From: Hyperoodon ampullatus
Lineage: Eukaryota; Chordata; Mammalia; Artiodactyla; Ziphiidae
NCBI GenBank assembly: GCA_949752795.1
Contig: OX457057.1
Span: forward strand, 96,995,513 to 97,059,512
Direction: 5' to 3'
DNA length: 64,000 bases
Translations under genes and position numbers: made by a program
The notes under the pieces: generated by a model
The model's input: only the letters and a program-made list of their open reading frames with translations
Database searches by the model: none
What the model was told of the DNA's origin: nothing
In this document: positions 44,621 through 54,395 of the stretch, piece by piece
Layout of the letters: each line of letters opens with the position of its first letter
Numbering within the stretch: position 1 is the first letter of the stretch

Positions 44621-45135
44621 TATCATTTTCCTTTTGACTTCACAAGAGGCAGTACAGGGAGAGACACACTGGCTCTGCTATTTACCAGCTGTGGTGTATG
44701 CTGTTTAGATGCCCTGTTCAGAGGCCCTTTACTGAATACACATCTCCCAGCTGCTGTGAGGTTGGCTACTAAGGATGACAGCTGCCCTCCTCTCTGTAGA
44801 GTTTGCCCTAGAGGGAGCTGCCATACCTGGGGAAGTTACATTTCAGCCCATCCCGATACAGGGGAACTAAAAGCCAGCACCCTTCTCTAAAGTGGGTGAG
44901 GTTTATGCTCTAAAAATTCTACAGTGAGGTTTATGCTCTAGACTCTAGAGCCCTCTCTCTATGAATCAGACCAAGGCTAAGATTTCCTTGGAGTTATTGT
45001 TGCTCAGCTCTTTTCTGTTCCCTATTCTGTTTCACTCCTTTCCTTACAGGTGCCTCCTGTAGAGCTCTCCCTCAATAAATCATGTGGATCTAAATGTCTG
45101 TCTCAGGATCTGCTTCTAGGGAAGCCAATCTAAGA
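44621..45135. other. Intergenic, old repeat-like sequence
   Basis: The right half (ctccctcaataaatcatgtg, gatctgcttctagggaagcc, aatctaaga) has the wording of an old repeat end that I cannot name. No gene. Confidence 0.4.
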
Positions 45136-45395
45136 GTCTGTATAATGGGGATAATATTAGTACCTACTTCATAGGGTTGTTGTGAAGATGAAATATTAAT
45201 TAAAATAATAGTAATAGCAAAAATTATCTAGTATTTATTATGCACTAGGCATTGTCCTAAGCAATTTACATGTATTAATTCATTTAGTCCTTATATCAGT
45301 CAGGGTCCAGGTATAATCCTTAAACAAGTAAAGTGCTTAGAACCATGCCTGGTGCATATTTAGCATCAATTAATCTTATCTATTATTATTGATTG
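45136..45395 (+). repeat. MIR SINE and MIR3/L2-like pieces
   Basis: aatggggataatattagtac and cttcatagggttgttgtgaa are MIR core 3' parts. They are followed by tattatgcactaggcattgt and agaaccatgcctggtgcata. Confidence 0.75.
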
Positions 45396-45593
45396 ATTCA
45401 TTCTCCATTTCAAATCAAAGATTAAGCCTGTTAATAGGTTGTTTCCCCTGCATTTTGAGGTCTCCTTCCCATGCCCCTTTTCTTAGGTATTCCTTTGGAA
45501 AGTTCCTTCCCCTTCATTTTTTTCTCCTTTATTCCAAAATGTAGAGCTGCCAAGTCTATATTCTTGCTGAGGAACCTCCACACCCAACATTCT

Positions 45594-46094
45594 TTTTTTT
45601 TTTTTAACATCTTTATTGGAGTATAATTGCTTTACAATGGTGTGTTAGTTTCTGCTTTATAACAAAGTGAATCAGTTATACATATACATATGTCCCCATA
45701 TCTCTTCCCTCTTGCATCTCCCTCCCTCCCTATCCCACCCCTCTAGGTGGTCACAAAGCACCGAGCTGATCTCCCTGTGCTATGCAGCTGCTTCCCACTA
45801 GCTAGCTATTTTACATTTGGTAGTGTATATATGTCCATGCCACTCTCTCACTTTGTCACAGCTTACTCTTCCCCCTCCCCATGTCCTCAAGTGCATTCTC
45901 TAGTAGGTCTGCATCTTTATTCCTGTCTTTCCCCTAAGTTCTTCTGACCATTTTTTTTCTTTGTTTTTTTAGATTCCATATATATGTGTTAGCATACGGT
46001 ATTTGTTTTTCTCTTTCTGACTTACTTCACTCTGTATGACAGACTCTAGGTCCATCCACCTCACTACAAATAACTCAGTTTCGTTCCTTTTTAA
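45594..46094 (-). repeat. Young L1 3' fragment, antisense
   Basis: It starts with a T run, then catctttattggagtataat, gtgttagtttctgctttata, ggtggtcacaaagcaccgag, ctgacttacttcactctgta. It is flanked by the perfect 15-bp duplication cacacccaacattct (45579-45593 and 46095-46109), so it is a recent 5'-truncated insertion. Confidence 0.95.
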
Positions 46095-46109
46095 CACACC
46101 CAACATTCT

Positions 46110-46689
46110 GACTTTCTTTCAGTCAAGGGAGCACTGTTATTCTCTGATACAATTGTTGGAAAAGGAAGCAACAAGCATCATCCACCGGGTTATTCAAATT
46201 TGTCTTGATTCAGTGGTGTCATTTATAACTCAGAGAAAAGTCCAGCTACCCAACTTCAGCTTTTAAAAAAAGATGCTAAGCTTGATCTATCCTAACAACC
46301 CAGCAGGTTTAAGGTTATGCACACTCATTGCTCTCTCCCTTCTTCAAGGTACTGGAAAATGGTCAAGTAAGCCCGTGTCAACACCAGGGTATTCATCTAG
46401 TAATGTGGAAATGGTGCAGTAAGAACCCCACTGCTGTTTCCCTAGTACCCAGCATAGTGTTTGGCACACAATAGACATTTCAACATATGTGTTATTGAAT
46501 AGATGACAATGAATTTACAAGGCAAGATAGGGCAATGACATCAGTTAATAATTGTTTATATGTATCTATTTATTTACCACTTTATATGGTCACCATTTCC
46601 TTCATGCATCTTTAACCATCCAAGATCATTTTCCTTCTTGAAGGAGAACCCATATAGCTTCAGTCAATGAGGGTCTGTGATGGCAAAAC
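46110..46689. other. Intergenic, mostly unassigned
   Basis: A short L2-like end lies at 46425-46505 (cctagtacccagcatagtg, ttggcacacaatagaca). Nothing else recognised. Confidence 0.45.
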
Positions 46690-47830
46690 CAGTTTTTGTT
46701 TACCTGAAAATGCCTTTATTTCATCCTCATTTTTGAAAGATATTTCCACTGGTTAAATAACTCTAGGTTGACAGTCATTTTCTCTGACCGTAATATCAAA
46801 GATATTCTGCTTCTGGTTTAGTTTTTTGCAGTTGCAAAGTCAGATATCTGCCTAATTGTTCCATTGGAGGTAATCAGCCCTTTCTCTCTCACTGTTTTTT
46901 TGTTTTGTTTTGTTTTGTTTTTTGGCTGCGTTGGGTCTGCTGCTGAGTGCCGGCTTTCCCTGGTTGTGGCGAGCGGCAGCTACTCTTCGTTGCGGTGCCC
47001 GGGCTTCTCACCGCGGTGGCTTCTCTGTGGCGGAGCACGGGGTCTAGGTGCGCGGGCTTCAGTAGTTGTGGCGCACAGGCTTAGTTGCTCCTCGGTATGT
47101 GGGATCTTCCCAGACCAGGGCTGGAATCCGTGTCCCCTGCATTGGCAGGCGGATTCTTAACCACTGCACCACCAGGGGAGCCCTCTCTCGCTGGTTTTAC
47201 TTTGTTTTCAGGGCTTTGCATTTTCATTATCTCATGTCTGGGTGTAAATTTTTTTCTTTTCTTCTTTTTAAAAATCCTGCTGAAAGTGTTGTCTATTTCT
47301 CTTCTCATCTTAGAATTTCAATCAGACACGTTAGATCTTCTCAGTCTATCCTCTGATTCTCTTTTATATAAAAAAATTAGTTCAGTTCTATCTTCCAGTT
47401 TGTTCATTCTCTCTTCAGAATGTCTAATCTACTGGTAAACCTACCCACTGAATTTTAAATTCTAATTATTATGGATTTTTTTAAAAGTCTAGATTGTTTT
47501 TAAACCTGCCCATTCATTTTTTGCAGAACTTCATTATTTATATTTTCAATCTTTTATTTCTTTTATATTAAACATACTTACTTATAGTCTATGACTATTT
47601 ATAATCTATGACTGTGATCTATTCCAGTTTTAAAGTCTTTATGTGTTTGATTCTCTTATCTGGTTTTTTGTTTGTTTGTTTTGGGTTTTTTTTTTTTTCC
47701 TGCTAATTCTTGTACAAGATGCCTTGTCTCTTTGTATGATTTCTGATTTGATTGAGAGTTCACATTTCTTGGAAGTTTTTCTGTGGAAATGTTTGGGGTC
47801 TGGCTTAAGTTGGTGTCATAATCAACTTGG
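46690..47830 (-). repeat. Old L1 (L1M/HAL1-like), antisense, with nested SINE
   Basis: Antisense L1 ORF1-type wording: aatgcctttatttcatcctc, aactctaggttgacagtca, cagtttgttcattctctctt. Interrupted by the SINE at 46895-47182. Confidence 0.7.
46895..47182 (-). repeat. CHR SINE (long form)
   Basis: Antisense: TTTTG repeats, tttttggctgcgttgggtct, ending ccaccaggggagcc. It is flanked by ctctctcactg (46884-46894) and ctctctcgctg (47183-47193). Confidence 0.93.
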
Positions 47831-47831
47831 G

Positions 47832-48178
47832 TTGACAAAATACCATAAAGTAAAATACCATTGCTTAAAACATCTATTCCTCACAGTTCTGAAGCCTGGA
47901 AACCCAACATCAAGGTGCTGGCAGATTCAGTGTATGGTGAGGGTGCCTTTTCTGGTTCATAGAGGGCTATCATCTCACTGTGTTCTCACATGGTGGAAGG
48001 GGTGAAGTTGCTCTCTGGGGTCTCCTTTATAAAGGCACTAATCTCATTCATGAGGGCTCCACTCTTATGACCTAATCACCACCCAAAGCCCTTATCTCCA
48101 GATACCATCACACTGGGGATTAGGTTTAAACATATGAATTTGGGGGAGGGAAACAAACATTCAGCCTATAGCATTTGG
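47832..48178 (-). repeat. MaLR LTR (MST/MLT1-like), antisense
   Basis: Reverse MaLR wording: aaataccataaagtaaaata, cacagttctgaagcctggaa, gctggcagattcagtgtatg, ctcacatggtggaagggg, cattcatgagggctccactc, aacatatgaatttggggg. Confidence 0.85.
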
Positions 48179-48769
48179 ATTTCTCTAAATGTGACCTGGT
48201 TTACCTTTGCCAGCTGCCTGGGGGCATCACCAACCTGAAACCACTTTAAGGTAAATTATGTGCTTGAGTTTTTCAGACAACTCAGGTAGAGAAGATTATT
48301 GCCTTTGGTTAAAAAAAAAAATCTCAGAGGAGATATTTCCCCCTCCATCCTATGTTAAGGCTGATTATAGGCAATTTCCTTTTGTAGTCTTCTGGAAAGA
48401 GGCTGAAGAGGCCTTTTGGGGGATCCTGGCTTTATGTGTGGAGTATCTGATGAGATTCCTCACCCTGGCAGGAACCTGGCCTTTGTCTCTTCTTTCCATG
48501 ACTCATGAGACCATGACAGCTAAAACTCAAATTTATCTGATTTAGCCAAGACAAAGCTTGACTTCAGGGTTCTACTTATCTCTTTTACTAGTTCTTAGCT
48601 TCTGAGTAATCAATCCTTACTTTCATGCTAGCTCATTGATAAATTTTGTATTTTTTTTTAATATTTAAAAGCATTTTAAGTTGCTTTCAGTCTGAGTTGG
48701 ACAAGGTATCTATTTCATTACTGTCAGAAATGGAAGTCTACAGAGTGATTTTCTTCCCTACTTTTTATT
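48179..48769. other. Intergenic, unassigned
   Basis: No exon or repeat recognised. A 95-codon plus-strand frame here has no known domain. Confidence 0.4.
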
Positions 48770-49310
48770 CTGAAAAATTCCAAATTTCTAGAAAAGGTAA
48801 AATAATAATACATGAATAGTAGAGTATAAGAATAGTAGAATAGTATATATATATATATCCCCATACATCCTCACCGAGATCCAATTGTTAATATTTGGTT
48901 TGTATTTCTCTCTGTCTTTTGCTGAGCCATTTGAATATAAGTTGCAGAAGTCATAGCTCTTTACCCTTAAATATTTCAGCTTGCATCTTCTAAAAATAAA
49001 TTCTCCTATATAGCCATAATTCCATATCTGAGAAAAATAACAGTAATTCCATAATATCATCTAATACACAGTCTATATTCAAATTTCCCCAATTGTTTCT
49101 TAAATGTCTTTTATAGTCTCTCCCTTCTTCTCTCTATCTCTCTTTCTCTCTTCTCTTTCCCCTGTCTCTCTCTCATTTAGAACTCCATCAGGATTCACAT
49201 AGCTTTTTTTGGTTTGTTTTTCCTGACAATGATGTTTATGAAGAGTCTGGGCTAGTTGGCTAATAGAATGTCTCAAATTCTGGATTTATTTCACAGTGCT
49301 TTTTAAAAAA
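48770..49310 (-). repeat. Old L1M fragment with TA and CT simple repeats
   Basis: Antisense L1M wording (caatttccccaattg-like region, aactccatcaggattcacat). It includes a (TA)n run at 48844-48859 and a CT-rich run at about 49115-49175. Confidence 0.55.
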
Positions 49311-49329
49311 ATATAAACAGATAAACTTA

Positions 49330-49855
49330 TTTCCATGTTTAAAACCTCCCACTGGCTTCTATAACAATAAAGCCCAAACGCATTCCCCTGGTTTACAAAG
49401 GCCTACACGAGCTGTATGCTCTCCTCTCCCTCACTGCACTTAAGCCACAGTGGCCTCTTTCCAGTTTCTCAAACCCACGAAGCTTGTCCTCACAGGCATT
49501 AGCTTTAGTCCTTGCGTTAGCTGTTCCCTTTGTCTAATGTGCTTTTCCCTGAGCTTTGCTGGAAAGTTGGCTCCTTCTGATAATTAAAATTTCAGTTTGA
49601 ATACTGTCCTCTCAGAGTGGCCTCTCTCACCTTGACCCTCAATGTAAAGCAGTCCTTCAGTCACTCTCACACCCCCCTACTTTGAATTCTCTGCATGTTC
49701 CCTATCACAGCCTGATATCTTTCTTGTTATTTATTTTAATTGAATTCCAGGAGGGCAGGGCTGTGTTCTTTCTTGCTTGTTACTACATTCGGACACCTAG
49801 AACAGTTCCTGACACATAGCAAAAACAGAATAAATACTTGCTGAATACTGTGATG
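49330..49855 (+). repeat. L2 LINE 3' end
   Basis: Good L2 wording in order: aaacctcccactggcttcta, tttacaaaggcctacacgag, cactgcacttaagccacagt, ggagggcagggctgtgttct, taaatacttgctgaata. Confidence 0.85.
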
Positions 49856-50449
49856 AATAAGCTGAAAGCTGAGGACTGAAAAGCAGCCAGGAATTTAAAG
49901 AGGCTGGGGTAAAAAACTCACAGAGGGAACTGCCAGGGAGAAGGCCCTGAGAGAACCCTGAGGCTTAGCCTATTCTAGTGTCTGAGGAATGTCCTGTGTC
50001 CTAGTGAGCTAGCAGGAGGGAGAAATGCAGGAGAGTGGAGAGGTGGGCAGGGAAAGATGGTTTAGGGTTTTGCGGGTCATGGCAGGAAATTTAGATTTTA
50101 TTTTAAATCAAATGAGAAGTCACTAAAAGGTTTTCAAGTAGGAGTAGGACATCTGATTTATACCTTTTAAAAGATAATTTAAAAGATAATTCAACTTGAG
50201 TAATATGGAGATAACTAATATGAGTGATAGAAAGTCATATGTGTAAGAGAAGATTTGCAAGGGGGAAATAATGATTCATTTCTGACATGATGAATGTGAC
50301 ATATTGTACTTCCTTTGTGGCTTTCATATCAACACCCCAAAAAGAATTTATGAGTAAGAAGAGATTATAATACCTATCTCTGAAATAGTACAGCCAGCTA
50401 ATTCAGTTGTTTCTTCTAAGCACCTGATATTAAGTGTAGTTGTTGATAA
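49856..50449. other. Intergenic, old repeat-like
   Basis: gtttagggttttgcgggtca and ttttcaagtaggagtaggac recall an ancient mammalian repeat not named here. Confidence 0.4.
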
Positions 50450-50700
50450 TAATGATAACAGGTACCATTTATTGAGCAGTCAGGCACGATGTTAACCACT
50501 TACCAAAACTTACCTCACTTAAGCATCACAACCACCTTTATTAAAAGAGGATTTACTATTTGTGCTTTACAGTTGAGGAAACTGAGGCTAAAGAAGATAA
50601 GGATAACTCGTTCAAGGTCAATCAAACAGTAAGTGGCAGAGATGGAACTCAAATCCGGGTCTAGTTTGATGCCAAAGCTGTTATTTTAACCCCTTTGCCA
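50450..50700 (-). repeat. MIR SINE
   Basis: Reverse MIR: gctttacagttgaggaaact, gaggctaaagaagataagga, taagtggcagagatggaact, aatccgggtctag. Confidence 0.88.
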
Positions 50701-51359
50701 TTAACACGTTCTCAGAGATACTGAAAGTGGAGTTTTCTTAACACAGCCTTAAGCCTGTAAAAACCTTTAAATTTCATTTCAGTGGAGAAATATCTATTTG
50801 AGAAATAATCCGATTAAATTCATCAGATTAGTTAGCCGAGAGAGATTATAGTCTTAGTATTTTTGTAAAGCACAAACAGACCTATTTTTCAGTTAACTTG
50901 ACGTGAAGAGGAACGGAATGGAAATAAAACTTAGCCTTCCTAGTGTCTTTGGAATGTAGTTGCTTGAAACTGAGCAAAGCTGCCACCCAACTTTCCCGGG
51001 AACCAGCGATTCTGAAGTCAACACAAGTTTGCTTTTTTAACAGCTGGGAACGCTGGAATTGTGACACAGCCTCAAGAACTGAGGCTGCCTTGTTCAGACT
51101 TTCACACGGGTCCCTCTGTTCCTTTCATAGAGCCCTCTTTTTCTTAAACATCCCACAAATGCCGCTGGGGGACTCATTCTCCGGGCCGGAACCAAGCCTT
51201 CAGGACAGGCGGCACTTGCTTGGGCTTCCCATCTTTTAAAATGCTCTGCGCCAGACCCCGTCTGAAGGACGCTTTCTGGACGATATTTATCGCCCACCCC
51301 TCAGCGTCTGAAGAAGAAACAGGAGGGCAGGAAAGCAACTTCAGCTTGGTGGTTGAGGG
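50701..51359. other. Upstream flank of the CpG island
   Basis: Unique-looking sequence with rising GC towards the right. No coding exon was assigned; open frames on both strands here are unsupported. Distal promoter elements could lie here. Confidence 0.45.
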
Positions 51360-51559
51360 CAGACGCCGGGGCAGCGGAGGGACTAAGAACCCTACGGTCC
51401 TCCTCAGGCCGACACGCAGTCCCCAACACACCCTAGACGGCGGAGGCAGAGCGCCGATGGCCCCGCCCCGCCTCGCCTCCCGCGCTGGCCATTGGCGCGT
51501 CCGAAAGACGCGGGGCGTTGTCGGTTGAATGGGAGCGCCTGGAGCTGTGGGGCGCAGGC

Positions 51560-51825
51560 GCAGAGGAGGGGCACGGCAGCGGGCGGGCGGCGCTGCGGGA
51601 CCCTTGTGTGGCGGTCGACTGGCCGGGAGGGGAGGAGAGCCCCGAGTTCTGACCCACGTGACCTGTGGGGGCGGGGTAGGGGGGGTTGCGCGCCGGCCTT
51701 CCGCGGTGCCTCTGCCTGAGGACCCGCCGGGGGAAGGGCCGCGGTCACCCGCCCGTAGCCCGGGTGGCCCCTGCCGCAGCTTCGCCGCGTGCGCCGCGCT
51801 CCCCAGACTCGCCGGCCCCCGCGAG
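51560..51825 (+). other. GPSM2: Probable non-coding first exon (GPSM2 5'UTR); start approximate
   Basis: The right edge is a textbook donor, CCCGCGAG|GTGAGTTCGG, inside the CpG island. The transcription start is not visible; I put it near the NRF-1-like and E-box sites. No GPSM2 codons are seen here, and the expected protein start was not found to the right, so the coding exons would lie beyond the window. GPSM2 (LGN) carries TPR and GoLoco repeats, links Galpha-i to NuMA in spindle orientation and works in hair-cell stereocilia. Here its identity rests only on gene order and the promoter, so it is an inference. Open frames of 75-149 codons across the island are GC-driven and unsupported. Confidence 0.6.
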
Positions 51826-51879
51826 GTGAGTTCGGATGGGAGTTTGTGGGCACCCCGCGGAGGGAGGTGACAGGGAGGG

Positions 51880-51930
51880 GGCGTGTGTGTGTGTGGGGGG
51901 GCGGGCTCCTTTGTTCGGGGCGGGAGGGGG
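51880..51930 (+). repeat. (GT)n followed by G-runs, possible G-quadruplex
   Basis: Within the island, just after the exon 1 donor: gtgtgtgtgtg, a run of eight G, then further G-runs to about 51930 (ggggcgggaggggg). Several runs of three or more G lie close together. Confidence 0.75.
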
Positions 51931-51975
51931 CCGGGGTGGTCGCGGGGGCGGGCGTCGAGAAACCTGAAGCTCGGG

Positions 51976-53269
51976 GTGAGCAGCAGCCCTCTCCAGGTCG
52001 AGCAGTCGGGTGTTTTCAGGTTGGAGACTTAATAAGAGTACATTCTAAGAGCTTCATTCCCTAGTTTTTTTAAAAAATAAAAAGTACAGTAGGATACAAC
52101 GACTTCTTACGTATTCGGAGTGTAACAATGATTAAAAACCTGAAACCCTGTGGAATTAAATCCAAGGCGGGTCGCGTTCTCTTGTAGTCGTGAGTTTGGT
52201 GTCTAAAGCGGGCAGGCTTTTTCAGACACCTGCGTTTACCACATTGACATACATGGACTTTGGGGAAACCAACCTGTCGACTTACCGTAGAAATTGATAG
52301 TTGCTGCAAAAAGCTTTAGTAAGCAGAGAATGTCAAGAAAGCGCTTTCCTGAAAATCTATAGAATATCTTCGAATACTAAAAAGTGGAAAACCTATAATT
52401 TCCTTGTATTGATGGTAACCAGTTAGCTCATTTTACCTGGTATCATTTGAACTCTTAAAGAAAAGGAGTAAGGATGGAAATTCTGTTTGCCTTAATGCAT
52501 AATTTAACCCTCCCGTGGAGTTGAACGAAGTAGATTCTTGGCTTTCCTTTCAGTCGGCTTGTATTGGAGTAGCTGGTGGCGTGTGTGGGAAGCTGAATTT
52601 TCAAGCTGCCACTTTAGAAGGGTGCACGGAAGATTTCTGGCTTGATAATCACCAGTGTGATCACCTCTGATAAATACCACTTTTGCTTGGCTTGTCATTA
52701 TTCAAGAAGCAGCTTTGGTTGATCGTTTAGAAGTCAGTAAGAAGCATTAAAAAGGGGCAGATCGCCGTTGGTTGACCTGTGTGTGTGTGAGTGTGTGTAG
52801 GTGGGGACTCGGGAGGAGGAACAGTCTCATACCTACTCTTCTTTACACCCTACCATGGATTCCTCCTTGCAAGCTCTTTCTCAAGATATTATTTATAATA
52901 TGAGGAGTGGAGCAGATACAGAGTAAAAAGTTGTGTGTTATTGTTTTAGAGGCATTCCCTCCAAATCCTCTTTGGCTAGATAAGCTGTTTAGTTGTATTT
53001 CCTTCTGTTATTAAATCAGACATGCAGTGTTACAAATACTATATTTTAATATAAATCTCAGACTTGGTACTAGGCTAATTAAAACAAAGATAGGTTATAG
53101 TAGTTTTTTAAATGGCCTTGTTCTTAAGCATAAAATGTTTCTAAGATTTACCTAAAAGATAAAAATTCTGTAATTCTCTGGAATTTTAAAATTGAAAACC
53201 TGACATAGATTTAGACTAGTGTTCTAAATCTATTCTAATAGACGTTGTTTTTTATAATAACAATGGCAA
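51976..53269. other. Putative GPSM2 intron 1, left part
   Basis: Unique sequence and a short (GT)n at about 52779-52800. No exon recognised. Confidence 0.5.
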
Positions 53270-53490
53270 TTATCAGTATTACTACTCTATTGAGTACTTT
53301 TAAGTACCAGAGCCAGGCACTGAGGTGCTTTTTATAATTCATATCTCTAATCATCATGACACATGTTGGATAAGTATCATTATGCCAAACCAACACTGAA
53401 AGTTTAACTAGCTCAAGATCGTATAACTAATAAGTCACCGTGCTGAGATTCAAACCATGGCCTGGTCCCAAAGCACATGCTGTATTGCTT
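53270..53490 (-). repeat. MIR SINE
   Basis: Diverged reverse MIR: gccaggcactgaggtgcttt, ttgagtacttttaagtacca, gctgagattcaaaccatgg. Confidence 0.65.
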
Positions 53491-53979
53491 CTGTGTTTGT
53501 TTAAATCTCCTCCAGGTCTCTGGATTCCATTTGTAGAGACATAATTCTACTTTTAAGATGCCTGTATGTGCTCTGTTTTGCTGTGAACTGTGCCGAAATA
53601 TTTCAACCCTTCTTTTAGGACAGCTATTTTCCTTTCAGTGCTTTATAAGTCACATAACATTTTCAGTGTCCTTTTAATCATCTTTATAAAAACAGTAAAA
53701 ATATAAGAGTAAGACTTTCCTGAGTTATTTACGTGACTATGAACATACTCTTTACTTTGGAGCAGAAATGTATTAAAGTCCGGTTTTCTCACTACCATAG
53801 GATTCTTTGCTGCTTCATAGTTCTTATCTTCTTCCCAGGCAAGAAATCAAAAAAATTTGTTGGACATCGATTATGTGCAAAGCAATTTGCTTGGTGTTGT
53901 GAGATAGCGGAGAGAAAGCTTCCTTTTCAATAATAGTTTCTGGAGTTTTTGCAGTAACTTCCTTCTGTCCTGCTCTATC

Positions 53980-54395
53980 TGTTGCTGCCAGTTTATCTTC
54001 CTAACACAGATCCAGCTTTGCTATTCCTTTGTTGAAAAAATTACAAGGTTTCTCATCATATAAATACAAGGACAAATACTCCTTCAGCCACATACATATT
54101 CAGTGTCCCTCACAATTTAGTACCTTCTTAGACTTCTCTTTTACTACTGCTAACCCAGTGTACTCATCCTGGCACACTTTATCTGCGATCCCACCTCCTT
54201 ACTTTTGCTTGAGCATTCCCCATGACTGGAACGCCTTTTCTGGATTTGCCTAATAAGATTTACCCATCCTTCAAGGTGCAATACCGATTTCCTTGCTTTC
54301 AAAAAGCTTTCCCTAGTCCTTTTTACTTAGAATTATTCTTCCTATATCATCTCATAACGTCACTGAATTGAACAGAAACATTTTTACACTTAATT
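53980..54395 (+). repeat. L2 LINE fragment
   Basis: ctttgttgaaaaaattacaa, gagcattccccatgactgga, acgccttttctggatttgcc, catccttcaaggtgcaatac. Confidence 0.7.

Larger units (their letters stand above)
51360..51975 (+). promoter_or_regulatory. CpG-island promoter, probably of GPSM2
   Basis: This is the only strongly CpG-rich stretch in the window. Visible elements include a GC box ccccgccccgcc (about 51463-51474), an inverted CCAAT box in ggccattggcg (ATTGG at 51491-51495), an NRF-1-like ggcgcaggcgca (about 51549-51560), an E-box cacgtgac (51655-51662) and a second GC box gggggcggggtagg (about 51667-51680). There is no convincing TATA box, as is usual for housekeeping CpG promoters. It lies about 22.7 kb from the AKNAD1 start codon. 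Known mammalian order places the plus-strand gene GPSM2 next to AKNAD1. The island might also serve antisense transcripts. Confidence 0.8.

Noticed and set aside
51404..51853. Open frame of 149 codons on the minus strand, with others on the plus strand, across the CpG island
   Set aside because: High GC content makes stops rare; the peptides are arginine/proline/alanine-rich with no domain, and the position fits a promoter and 5'UTR.
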